A DNA stretch of 64,000 nucleotides. It comes from Pedobacter kyonggii. Its GTDB lineage: Bacteria > Bacteroidota > Bacteroidia > Sphingobacteriales > Sphingobacteriaceae. Under the pieces are notes generated by a model, which ran no database searches, was not told the origin of the DNA, and saw only the letters and a program-made list of their open reading frames with translations. Each line of letters begins with the position of its first letter. Position 1 is the stretch's first letter. Shown in pieces: positions 16,462 to 24,656 of the stretch. The position numbers and the translations under genes are program-made. The stretch is taken from NCBI RefSeq assembly GCF_004310665.1, contig NZ_SIXF01000016.1, forward strand, positions 1 to 64,000, in the 5' to 3' direction.

Positions 16462-19400
16462 TTAAAAGGTTAAATCAATGCCGAAAGTGTATTTTTTAGG
16501 AATTGGATAATCATTTCCTCCAGAGTACCCATCTGCACCTACAGCTTCCGGATCAGGTACGGTAGAGTTAGACCATACTTTAACGTTATCCATTACGCCA
16601 TAGAACCGGATCAACCTCATCCCAATTTTTTTGGTGAATTTTTCAGGTAAGGTGTAGCCCAATCTGATATTTTTGATACGAAAAAAGCTGGCATCTTCTA
16701 TGTACATACTTTGACCAATGTGCCACTTATCTACGTTATTGGTTATCAATCCAGGGTACTTGGCAATATCACCTGGATTAGACCAAAAATCAGATACATC
16801 GAAATTTGAGGCAGGGCCGGAGCGTGGCCCCCACAAAAAATAAGGGTTATTTGTTCCGGCATCCTGAAGTTTATCTGAAAGATATCCGTTACGAAGGCTG
16901 CGGCCAGAAATAAAGGTAACCAAAACATCAAGCGAGAATCCTTTGTAAGAGAAGGAGTTGTTCATACCTCCGGTGATGTCCGGATTCGGGTTTCCGTAAG
17001 AAATGTAGTCGTTATAATCAATGTTATAATCTCCATTCTGATCTACCCTTGCAGGATCACCAGCACTGAACTGGCTTCCACCAAACTGAGTAATTCTTCT
17101 TCCGGTTTTCGGATCAACAGGAACGTCTGAATCTCTTGAATAAATTCCATTTACTTCCCATACTTTGTAGGTAAATAATGGATCGCCAACGCTTAAGGTT
17201 TGTTGTAGCCAGGGTGGCCCAAAGGTGAAATCTCTGCCGCCATTTGGAAGCTTGGTAATGTAGTTGTCGTTGTAGGCAATGTTAAAATTGGTTACCCATT
17301 GAAATTTTGAAGTAGGGGCAAAATTTCGTGTGGTTAAAGTAAATTCAATACCCGTATTGCGTAAATCAACATAGTTATTAGAGGTTAACGAATAACCCGT
17401 TGTTAATGGAACCGGAATATCGAATACTTTACTTTTCGAGTCGCGGATATAATAATCGGCTGTTAAGGTTATTCTGTCTTTTAAAAATCCTAAATCTACG
17501 CCGGCATTAAACTGAGGACTTCTTTCCCAGCTGATAGAAGTTGCCGATGCAGCACCATAATAATCTGGATATAATACCTGTGTTCCATTGTAAGTAGTTT
17601 GGGAGCCGCCCTGACCATTTCCCAGCACAGAAGTTGGATAATTGGCATTGGCAATTAATGATTGATATTGTGCATAATAAGCACCAGGATCATTCCCGGT
17701 AATACCGTAGCTGGCTCTTAACTTTAAATAGGAAACAATATTTTTTGCCGGGCTGAAGAAATTTTCTTCGGATGCATTCCAGCCTGCAGAAACTGATGGG
17801 AAGGAACCCCAACGGCTTTCTGCACTGTATCTTGATGATGCATCGGCACGGTATACTGCCTGAAGCAGGTATTTTCCTTTATAGTCATATACAAAACTTC
17901 CCATCCAGGATAAACGCGAACGTTGCTGTATGGTGTTGCTGGCGAAAAGATTGGGGCCAGAAGCAATGCCGGCAACAGTTTTAACTGCATCGGCATTGCC
18001 AATACTGCTGCTATAAGTATTATTGGCAACGTTTTTTTCCATTCCCTGAAGTAAAATGACATTAAAGTTATGGCCACTTTTTAATGATTTGGCATAGTTT
18101 AAGGTGTTTTCGAGTTCCCAACGATTGGTTTGGTTAACCCAGCCATAGGCTTCATTTTGACCACTTCCGCTTAATAAGCTCGGTTTGAAATAACTTCTGG
18201 TGTTGTTGAAAATATTGTAGGAGATGGTACTCTTAATATTTAAGCCTGGAATAATTGTGTATTGGGCCATGGTATTTCCGTTCAAACTGGTGGTCCTGTC
18301 ATCATCACGGAGTTCTTCATACCTGCCGGTATATAATTCCTCTTCAGCTGTTCCTATTTTCCAAAAAGAAGAAGGAAAGCCCCAGGTGGTAAAAGGGTAT
18401 TTGTTTTGGTCGCCCTGGCCATGCTTAGCCTTGGTTAAGCCTACAAATAGGTTCGTTTGAACCAACAATTTACTAGTAGGCGATACCTGGAAAAATAAGC
18501 TTGGCGTTACACGGTTAATGTCATAACCTTTCATTACACCTTCTTCAAAATAGCGGTTGAAGGAAAATCTGTAAGAATATTTTTCGGTAGCACCTGCGAT
18601 ACTTGCATCAACATTGCTAATGTTACCTGTTTGAAGAAATAAACCCTGCCAATCGGTATTGTTGTTAAAAGCAGTATTTAAACTGTCGGTTAACATCATA
18701 TTCAAATCCCTCAGGCTATTGTAAAGGCCATTGCCACCATAAAGTAGATCCATTTTTAACCTTCTCTCTGCTGTTCCGGTTTGAATGGGTTTTAGTGCTG
18801 GTTTATTGGCTATACCGAAATAACTGGCCACTCTTATCTGTGGAGGTGCACCAACCTGCGCACGCTTGGTTTTAACGATGATAACGCCATTTGCTGCACG
18901 GGCACCATAAACAGCCGAAGCAGATGCATCTTTTAATACATCTACAGATTCAATATCATTTGGATTGATGGCCTGTAATGGACTACTTCCGTAAGCAGAG
19001 CCGATGTCGTTTACATCATAAATTACGCCATCAATAACATATAATGGAGAGCTGCTCTGACCTAAGTTTACATTGCTCGCTCCACGAATGTTAACGATGT
19101 TATTTCCGCCAGGTTCACCAGAAGTACTCAGGATAGTTAAACCTGCCACTCTACCTTGCAGCATGGCATCAAAAGTGGAGTAGGGCGTGTTTTCAAAATC
19201 TTTTCCTTTAACAGACGAGATCGCCCCGGCAGTGTTTTTTCTTTGAATGTTTTGATAACCTATGGCCACAACCTCATCCAATGAGTTATCATCTTCAGCC
19301 AATTTAATATCAAGATTTGTTTTACCCGCTACGGAAACTTCTTTGGTTTTAAAGCCAACAATACTGATAGTTAAGCTTGGCGACCCTTCCTTTAAGGTTA

Positions 19401-19599
19401 GCGAAAAATTGCCCTTATTATCAGTTGAAGTACCATTGGTAGTACCCTTTTGTTTAATAGATACCCCGGGTATGGGCTCGTTTTTACCATCAGTTACCGT
19501 ACCGGTAATTTTGGTTTGTGCAAAGGTAAGAAAAGGCATCACCAGAAATATAAGGATGCTTAATAACTTACCCCACCTCAAAGTAAAGTTTAAATTCAT
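16462..19599 (-). CDS. SusC/RagA-type TonB-linked outer-membrane transporter
   Basis: This 1045-aa protein has a signal peptide (cleavage near TFAQ, residue 28) and a carboxypeptidase-regulatory-like beta domain (about 30-110, ITGTVTDGKNEPIPGVSI). A TonB-box-like region and plug follow (GYQNIQRKNTAGAISSVKG, IRGASNVN, then SVDVLKDASASAVYGARAAN), and then the 22-strand barrel ending in GIDLTF with a terminal Phe. It imports glycan fragments across the outer membrane using TonB energy. It is the first gene of the four-gene operon. No sigma/anti-sigma pair lies beside it. A near-palindrome CGTTGTTATAACG lies 42 bp upstream. Confidence 0.96.
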   Translation of the reverse strand: MNLNFTLRWGKLLSILIFLVMPFLTFAQTKITGTVTDGKNEPIPGVSIKQKGTTNGTSTDNKGNFSLTLKEGSPSLTISIVGFKTKEVSVAGKTNLDIKLAEDDNSLDEVVAIGYQNIQRKNTAGAISSVKGKDFENTPYSTFDAMLQGRVAGLTILSTSGEPGGNNIVNIRGASNVNLGQSSSPLYVIDGVIYDVNDIGSAYGSSPLQAINPNDIESVDVLKDASASAVYGARAANGVIIVKTKRAQVGAPPQIRVASYFGIANKPALKPIQTGTAERRLKMDLLYGGNGLYNSLRDLNMMLTDSLNTAFNNNTDWQGLFLQTGNISNVDASIAGATEKYSYRFSFNRYFEEGVMKGYDINRVTPSLFFQVSPTSKLLVQTNLFVGLTKAKHGQGDQNKYPFTTWGFPSSFWKIGTAEEELYTGRYEELRDDDRTTSLNGNTMAQYTIIPGLNIKSTISYNIFNNTRSYFKPSLLSGSGQNEAYGWVNQTNRWELENTLNYAKSLKSGHNFNVILLQGMEKNVANNTYSSSIGNADAVKTVAGIASGPNLFASNTIQQRSRLSWMGSFVYDYKGKYLLQAVYRADASSRYSAESRWGSFPSVSAGWNASEENFFSPAKNIVSYLKLRASYGITGNDPGAYYAQYQSLIANANYPTSVLGNGQGGSQTTYNGTQVLYPDYYGAASATSISWERSPQFNAGVDLGFLKDRITLTADYYIRDSKSKVFDIPVPLTTGYSLTSNNYVDLRNTGIEFTLTTRNFAPTSKFQWVTNFNIAYNDNYITKLPNGGRDFTFGPPWLQQTLSVGDPLFTYKVWEVNGIYSRDSDVPVDPKTGRRITQFGGSQFSAGDPARVDQNGDYNIDYNDYISYGNPNPDITGGMNNSFSYKGFSLDVLVTFISGRSLRNGYLSDKLQDAGTNNPYFLWGPRSGPASNFDVSDFWSNPGDIAKYPGLITNNVDKWHIGQSMYIEDASFFRIKNIRLGYTLPEKFTKKIGMRLIRFYGVMDNVKVWSNSTVPDPEAVGADGYSGGNDYPIPKKYTFGIDLTF

Positions 19600-19843
19600 T
19601 AGCTTATTGATTAGTTTATTAGTTTTTTTGGTTATTTAAGCGTTGTTATAACGTTTATAAATTTACTATAGTAGGTGCTTGATTATAACGAATATATTAC
19701 CTGATTTAAATCGTTTTTTAACCTGTATGGCTAACTGATCTTGAGGTTAAAGCTTTAAGGATCAAATGGCTTGGGTTATTTTTTGGTTCTTTTAGAAAAT
19801 CTTTGTTATTAATAAATGATCCTGAGGCTGTATTCCATAAAAA
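19600..19843 (-). promoter_or_regulatory. Upstream region of the first SusC gene
   Basis: This AT-rich region contains CGTTGTTATAACG at 19641-19653, closely similar to CGTTGTTATTACG at 35359-35371 in the lacI region. It may be a regulator site. No full promoter pattern could be assigned. Confidence 0.35.
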
Positions 19844-19880
19844 AACTCCCTATCTCAAACATTGAAATAGGGAGTTCTAA
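19844..19880 (-). terminator. Hairpin terminator after the GH127 remnant
   Basis: AACTCCCTAT and ATAGGGAGTT pair around a 13-base loop. On the minus strand it is followed by a T run (TTTTTTATGG). It sits 21 bp after the stop of the decayed GH127 gene and was presumably its terminator. Confidence 0.8.
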
Positions 19881-19900
19881 TTGATAACTGTTATTACAAG

Positions 19901-20463
19901 TTATTTTACCGCCCACTCGTGTACGCCACTTGCATGCTCAGCAGGTAACTTAATTTCCATTCTTAGGGCAGTTGTGTTTACGGGCTTAAATTTTACCGTA
20001 TTAAATTTATCTTTACTAATCTCGTAGGGAGTGGTAGTTTCAACGGGCAGACATTGATCTCCTTTTTTATATAATAGTTTATAAGAAGCCGGAATTCTGC
20101 AACCACCCCAAGGACTATCATCGTATCAATAAACTTTAGATTCACTTACGGTTTGTTCAGATGCAAAATCGTATTGTATAAACTCATTGGTATTTTTGGC
20201 TGGCCACCAGTGCAAATAAGGAAAGTTGGTGTCTTTTGAATCCGCTGGTTCGTACTGATCTTTTATTGCAGAAAACGTTCTCTTGTTTTTAAGCGAAGCA
20301 GATACCTTACTTGTACTGGCTATGGTTGGTGCTAGCTTTGGTCTGGCTGCTGATTCTTCATAAGGTATCCAGATCATCATTTCGCTTGCCCCCGGTTTGC
20401 CCAAGCGTAGTACGGAATGGCCTTAACATCCTGGGCGGTAACCAAAAGGCTATCACTGTTTAT
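19901..20463 (-). pseudogene. C-terminal remnant of a DUF1680/GH127-family gene
   Basis: The last about 185 codons of a GH127-family protein can be read, from NSDSLLVTAQDVKAIPYYAW through IWIPYEE to HASGVHEWAVK. Two lesions break it. One base is missing in the G run at about 20391-20398 (ANRG to GASEMM, frameshift). A TGA replaces the expected Trp after SESKVY at about 20124-20126. The catalytic part is absent: upstream of about 20463 the sequence turns into the 3' end of the Fic gene. The remnant is a different subtype from the intact gene at 5988, which lacks this C-terminal segment. It was probably truncated when the Fic/Mrr island arrived. Confidence 0.8.
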
Positions 20464-20486
20464 TTGCCGTTTTGATATAGTATTTA

Positions 20487-21527
20487 CTAAAAATAGGTTT
20501 TAACAGCGAATTCAAATTGATTCTTGAAAATTTCCTTAAAAGGATTGATGTTATTTTGCTCATAAAATATTAACATTGCCTTTTTGTATTCAATTGAATC
20601 TACTGTTCTAAATGATAAAGGGCAATGTTCATGAGCGATTAATAAGGCATTGCTTACTATTCGGGCAGTACGTTTATTGCCATCATTAAAAGCCTGTATA
20701 TAAGAAAGCAATACTAAAGCCAGTAACGCTTTTTCAAAGATGCTTTTTTTCTCATTAATCAACGTGCACATATCATTGAGGGCGTCACGTATTTGATGCT
20801 CATTGTCCAATGGCTTATAATTGGTTCCGGAGATACCTACACGCCTGTGGCGGATATTTCTGTCCACACCTAGATCTTTGATTAGCAGGCTATGTATATC
20901 TTCAATACTACCGATGGTTAAAGGTACGACATAGTCAGGGTATGCAACAATAAAATTGATTGCTTCCTTGTGATTCAGCAACATCGTCGCGTCATCTTTC
21001 GGTTTACCTTCAGCAGTTTCCTGTTCCTTCAACAAACGTTCTGTTTCCAGAAGCGAGTAGGTATTCCCCTCGATTTGTGACGATTTCCAGCTTAGATCAA
21101 TGGCCAGTCGTTCCAGTTCTTTACTATAGGCTGCTGGAGTTAATGTAGCAATATTTTCCCTGAATTGCCGATGAAGGCCTTTTAGATATTGATCTTCGTC
21201 ATCATTGAAAAGCTTAACATTCTTAAGCACTTCTGTAATCAGCTCGAGGTTAAAGCTATCCTTGATCTGACGTTCATCTACCTCTTGCTTAAAATATTCT
21301 TCAACATTAAGGGGTTGTAGTAATTCATAAGAAGCACTTACCGAGTATTTTGTAGCCTTAGACTTTCCTTCAGAAACAACGACGCCCTGAGCGGAAAGGT
21401 TCGATAAAATGCGTTTTACCGTCGCATAGGCAACTTTTTCGCTCAGTGCATTATGAATTGATTTGGACGAACTTAATGGGTGATCCTTTAAGTAATCAAG
21501 AATCAGGTTAGCATTTTTTCCTTGCAT
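20487..21527 (-). CDS. Fic family protein with N-terminal winged helix
   Basis: This 346-aa protein starts at ATG 21527 (MQGKNANLILDYL). Residues 1-65 form a winged-helix DNA-binding domain, followed by a Fic_N-like helical part and a Fic domain. The autoinhibitory motif SSQIEGN is present (about 149-155). The Fic core reads QAFNDGNKRTAR (about 278-289), so Gln stands where the catalytic His of HPFxxGNxR is usual. Fic proteins transfer AMP or other phosphate-containing groups to protein side chains; whether this one is active is unclear. An in-frame ATG at 21569 would add 14 codons, but those codons lie inside the operator-like repeats, so the later ATG was chosen. Autorepression through the winged helix is likely. 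The gene directly abuts a truncated GH127 remnant. Confidence 0.85.
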   Translation of the reverse strand: MQGKNANLILDYLKDHPLSSSKSIHNALSEKVAYATVKRILSNLSAQGVVVSEGKSKATKYSVSASYELLQPLNVEEYFKQEVDERQIKDSFNLELITEVLKNVKLFNDDEDQYLKGLHRQFRENIATLTPAAYSKELERLAIDLSWKSSQIEGNTYSLLETERLLKEQETAEGKPKDDATMLLNHKEAINFIVAYPDYVVPLTIGSIEDIHSLLIKDLGVDRNIRHRRVGISGTNYKPLDNEHQIRDALNDMCTLINEKKSIFEKALLALVLLSYIQAFNDGNKRTARIVSNALLIAHEHCPLSFRTVDSIEYKKAMLIFYEQNNINPFKEIFKNQFEFAVKTYF

Positions 21528-21537
21528 ATATTTAAAA

Positions 21538-21708
21538 TGTAGCTCACTACCTATGTAAATGTAGCTCATTTTTAATTATAAATGAGCTACAAATAGAATT
21601 CTATTGAGCTGCAAAATTATAATCATACAAAATGAAGCTCATTTTAATAAAAAATGTAGCTCAATACAGTCACAAAATGAGCTATAAACAAAAGTAACAT
21701 GAGCTATA
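21538..21708 (-). promoter_or_regulatory. Array of eight TGTAGCTCA-type operator sites
   Basis: Eight 9-bp sites lie upstream of the Fic gene. TGTAGCTCA occurs at 21538 and 21560, TGAGCTACA at 21583, TGAGCTGCA at 21605, TGAAGCTCA at 21633, TGTAGCTCA at 21655, and TGAGCTATA at 21678 and 21700. Their starts are 22, 23, 22, 28, 22, 23 and 22 bp apart. Two sites point one way and the next two the other, and this group of four is repeated. The spacing equals about two helical turns, so bound proteins would lie on one face of the DNA. Confidence 0.75.
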
Positions 21709-21838
21709 AATTAGAAAATTAAGCTTCAAAACTCAGTATTTCTTTATTGTCATTCTGGATGCATTAAACTCGCCAAGGACCTAGAATTATGCAGAAAAAG
21801 GTTCGACATAACTGCAGGGAGGACTAAAAATATTAAAA

Positions 21839-21866
21839 GCCTTTAGATTTAAAGGCATTTTTGTTT
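21839..21866 (+). terminator. Rho-independent terminator
   Basis: GCCTTTA and TAAAGGC pair around a 4-base loop and are followed by ATTTTTGTTTT on the plus strand. No plus-strand gene precedes it in the island, so it may be left from the sequence that the insertion sequence entered. Confidence 0.6.
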
Positions 21867-22141
21867 TAACATTGATATTTTAGGGATCAAGCGGAAAGGT
21901 TGGGGAGTTAAACTCTAGGCATATATTTTCGATAATCTGAATAAGAAAAATTAATGTCCCTAACATCTCTCGATGTTGCTCTAAAGGCTTTGATCTTAGC
22001 ATTGAAAGATTTTGCAGAAGCATTTGTAGCCCTGTTAATAAAGAAGTTAAGGACATACAGGTAATGCGATTGAACTGATCTGGCGAGAGCCCTGAAGGAA
22101 TCAATTCCGCATGATTTGACCTCATTATACCATATTGCCAA
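21867..22141 (-). mobile_element. ISAon1-like insertion-sequence remnant
   Basis: The 3' end of a transposase gene is followed by the end sequence GGGATCAAGCGGAAAGGTTG (21883-21902), with one difference from the relic at 4854. The other end and most of the transposase are missing. Borders are approximate. Confidence 0.7.
21915..22141 (-). pseudogene. Transposase C-terminal fragment (ISAon1/ISL3-like)
   Basis: About 75 codons remain. The conserved tail NFFINRATNASAKSFNAKIK is clear and typical of ISAon1-like transposases. After RDIN the frame breaks: restoring one T in the T run at about 21945-21950 gives FFLFRLSKIYA and a TAG stop at 21915, the usual ending of the family. The N-terminal part is absent, cut off at the junction with the Mrr gene. 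This enzyme cannot be active; it only marks past transposition. The family assignment comes from the motif, not from a search. Confidence 0.8.
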
Positions 22142-22143
22142 TC

Positions 22144-22941
22144 TTAATCACCGATAATAAAATTCATTTGATGACAATACCGATCGATCCAATTGAGGAG
22201 TCCGTGACTATCTATTAAATCTAATAGATGGCTTATTTCATGTTTTCTTTTCCACGCGTCTGCTGAAAAATGAGAAGTAGTGACTAAAATGCCTTTGTTT
22301 GCCCGCTCTCGTAGTAACACATCATTAAAACCTCTAACAACATTTATTCCTACAGGATTTTTTTTCAAGTTGCGTTTACATTCAATAACTATCTTGATGT
22401 CGAATCCAGAAATATTTTTTGAGGCTTCAATATCATAACCATTGTCTCTAGTTTGCTGAGTTAGCTTGATTTCAAAATTTTCAGCAAGAAGCATTTCGGC
22501 AATAATATGTTCGAACAGTCTTGGCGATATTTCGAATAGCAGGTCATTATTATAATGAATATCTTTGATAATAGTACGTATATATTCTTGCTTTTCGGTA
22601 GTAAATTCCTCTAGTTTTACAAATATAAAATCTGGAATTTCAGCCCAAGATTTCTTTATGGTATTAAGGATTTCATTGTAATAGGACAAACTTCTTATAG
22701 CTTTAATTTGACGAACAATAGATGCATATCCTGTAGCAGGCCATATACTTATACATCCGAGTTCATCGAGCGCTTGTACATAATCCAGCAGTCGATGATT
22801 GTTTTTAGCGTGTTGTTCATCAACGAATCTCGAAAACTCACAATCTCCAAAAAACGTGATTCCTGCCTCTTCGTCAATAAATTCCGCTGATGCTTCTTTA
22901 TCTAAATTTGAATATTGCGGTTTAAACTTCCTGTTATACAT
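22144..22941 (-). CDS. Mrr-type restriction endonuclease-like protein
   Basis: This 265-aa protein has an N-terminal half of about 140 residues with no recognisable motif. The C-terminal Mrr_cat (PD-(D/E)xK) domain includes FEHIIAEMLLAENFEIKLTQ, then D in RDNGYDIEA, then the E-x-K pair in IVIECKRN and NVVRGFNDV. These are the metal-binding and catalytic residues of the fold. Mrr enzymes cleave DNA, often methylated DNA. No methyltransferase lies nearby, so it may act alone as a type IV-like defence enzyme. Its stop codon is at the very edge of the transposase remnant, so the gene lies in an accessory island. Confidence 0.82.
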   Translation of the reverse strand: MYNRKFKPQYSNLDKEASAEFIDEEAGITFFGDCEFSRFVDEQHAKNNHRLLDYVQALDELGCISIWPATGYASIVRQIKAIRSLSYYNEILNTIKKSWAEIPDFIFVKLEEFTTEKQEYIRTIIKDIHYNNDLLFEISPRLFEHIIAEMLLAENFEIKLTQQTRDNGYDIEASKNISGFDIKIVIECKRNLKKNPVGINVVRGFNDVLLRERANKGILVTTSHFSADAWKRKHEISHLLDLIDSHGLLNWIDRYCHQMNFIIGD

Positions 22942-23128
22942 ATGCTAAATAATGTTACTAATATATAACTATATTAAGAATCTCTAAAGCCCTGCGGACA
23001 CCCCTCTTAATCGGATTGTTTAATTTTACAGACCAATACCAGATCCACAATGCATAAGCAGCTTTAATATTTTAATACCTTCAGCAAGATTTTAAACAAT
23101 AAAATTAAAAATAACGCACACGCTAGTT

Positions 23129-23749
23129 TTATGTTCTTTTGTTTTCAACTGATCGGATCCTGCTTAGCGTTTCTAGTCTTAGTCCGAGGAACGAAGCAAC
23201 ATACCGGAGCGGCACACGGTTAATCATCCACGGGAAGGCTTGGAGCAGGTGTTTATAGCGGCCCGTAGCAGAGGGAATCTGGCAGATAAAGCCCCTGTCA
23301 TTCGCTCCTCTATAATGAAGCTCCATAATCTTTCTACCAATAATGTTTGCCTCTGCAAAATTTTTATAAAGCATAGTTGTGAGCTCATGAGGTATGGCAA
23401 TCAGCTCTACATCCTCTATTGCTTGAAGGTATTCGTCTGATTCTTCTGCAGTCCATAAATTGCGGATGGTTCCTACAATTTCATTTTCCTGACAGATCCA
23501 GGAAGTGATCTCCGTTCCCGAGTCCTTGTAAAATCCCCTTACTACTCCTTTTAAAATCAGGTAAAGATATCTATTGCGGTCTATCGGAGAGATAATATAT
23601 CTGTTCTTACGAAAACTCACCGGAAAGGTGAGGCTATCGATAAGTGCCTCCATTTCAACAGTTAGGGGGTGAAAGCTATTGTATAGGGCAATAAGTGGGG
23701 AAGCACCGTTATAGGAGTCCCATTTGCTGTTTTCCTGCGCACCGGCCAT
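23129..23749 (-). CDS. Crp/Fnr-family transcription regulator
   Basis: This 206-aa protein has an N-terminal cyclic-nucleotide-binding beta barrel (about 25-140; YLYLILKGVVRGFYKDSGTE) and a C-terminal helix-turn-helix (about 175-200; VPLRYVASFLGLRLETLSRI). The cNMP-binding cassette is not well conserved, as in many members of this phylum, so the effector is unknown. No Cys cluster for an iron-sulfur centre is present. The gene stands alone on the minus strand and no target site could be recognised. Confidence 0.88.
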   Translation of the reverse strand: MAGAQENSKWDSYNGASPLIALYNSFHPLTVEMEALIDSLTFPVSFRKNRYIISPIDRNRYLYLILKGVVRGFYKDSGTEITSWICQENEIVGTIRNLWTAEESDEYLQAIEDVELIAIPHELTTMLYKNFAEANIIGRKIMELHYRGANDRGFICQIPSATGRYKHLLQAFPWMINRVPLRYVASFLGLRLETLSRIRSVENKRT

Positions 23750-23977
23750 GATTCTTTAGTTTAGCTTTTCAGATAGTGATAAAAGTAATTAAAAGACCAA
23801 ACTTTTCAAATTTTCGTTGTTCTGGATTAATCTGATGACCTTTTGATCTCGAGTAAACAGTTAGTGGGAAAATTCAGCTGATCATAATAGTTCTGATCAA
23901 ATACCGGGCCGATAGTTATATCCTGGTTCAGCAGAATAATTTAGATGAAGATTAAAATGGTCTGTTTTTGCTGCAAA

Positions 23978-24247
23978 TTATTTGTTTTTGGCGCTTAGCG
24001 ATGTGCGTAAAGCACCCGATAAGGCAAGCATTTCACAGACTTTATCATTCCAGTCTATCAATGCATCTTCAGCAGAGGTTCCAAGACCTGAAACATCGTG
24101 TTCCTCTTCAAAAGATAATACAGCGTAGTAGCAATCACCATCTTGATAAACGGAGGGTTTAAACTGCATTACAAATGTTGGTAACCTGTATCTGTTATAA
24201 TCAAAATCTACCAGTTTTCCTGGGATTGTTCTGGCCTGCTGTTTCAT
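23978..24247 (-). CDS. Small protein of unknown function, possible HicB-like fold
   Basis: This 89-aa protein has a central segment YYAVLSFEEEHDVSGLGTSAEDALIDWNDKV. It is a strand, turn and helix arrangement similar to HicB-type partial RNase H folds. No toxin gene is beside it and there is no obvious DNA-binding domain, so it is not called an antitoxin. It starts with ATG and has ordinary codon usage. Function is unknown. Confidence 0.6.
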   Translation of the reverse strand: MKQQARTIPGKLVDFDYNRYRLPTFVMQFKPSVYQDGDCYYAVLSFEEEHDVSGLGTSAEDALIDWNDKVCEMLALSGALRTSLSAKNK

Positions 24248-24656
24248 AGCTTGCTATTTTATTGAAGCTTTTTGTTTACCTGTTTTCTGCTTATGGTGAG
24301 CAAATGCACTTGTAAATTAGTCAATCAATGTTTCCTCAAGGTTAGCGGGTTATTGTTTGTTTGTTAACTGTGTGGTGGAGATACGTTTTGGCGAAAAAAT
24401 ACCTGGCGTGCTTTTTCCTAAGATTACGAGTTTCCCATTTGCTCAGAATTATTTTTTAGCAGAAAGCTGCTGTTGAGCTTTTAAATGTGGCCACTGAGTA
24501 GGAGAATAATGGTAAGCAGGTGTTTCTAATAGAAGTAGAATGGGGATATGGTGTTGCAGCCTAGTTGGGCGGAAATACGAAATCGGCATAAGTATTTCAT
24601 ATTTAAATGATTACAAAATAACGTCAATGATAGCATTTAGATTGGCTTTTAAGCAT
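24248..24656. other. Intergenic region, nothing clear
   Basis: The 409-bp gap has no convincing frame. A short AGCAG/CTGCT hairpin near 24480 is not followed by a T run. No terminator for the GH92 gene is evident. Confidence 0.5.

Noticed and set aside
21527-21569. Longer Fic protein starting at 21569
   Set aside because: The first 14 codons are made of two operator-like repeats and do not resemble the start of a winged helix.
21538-21708. CRISPR-like array
   Set aside because: The repeats are 9 bp, alternate in orientation and have short AT-rich spacers; they fit operator sites, not CRISPR.
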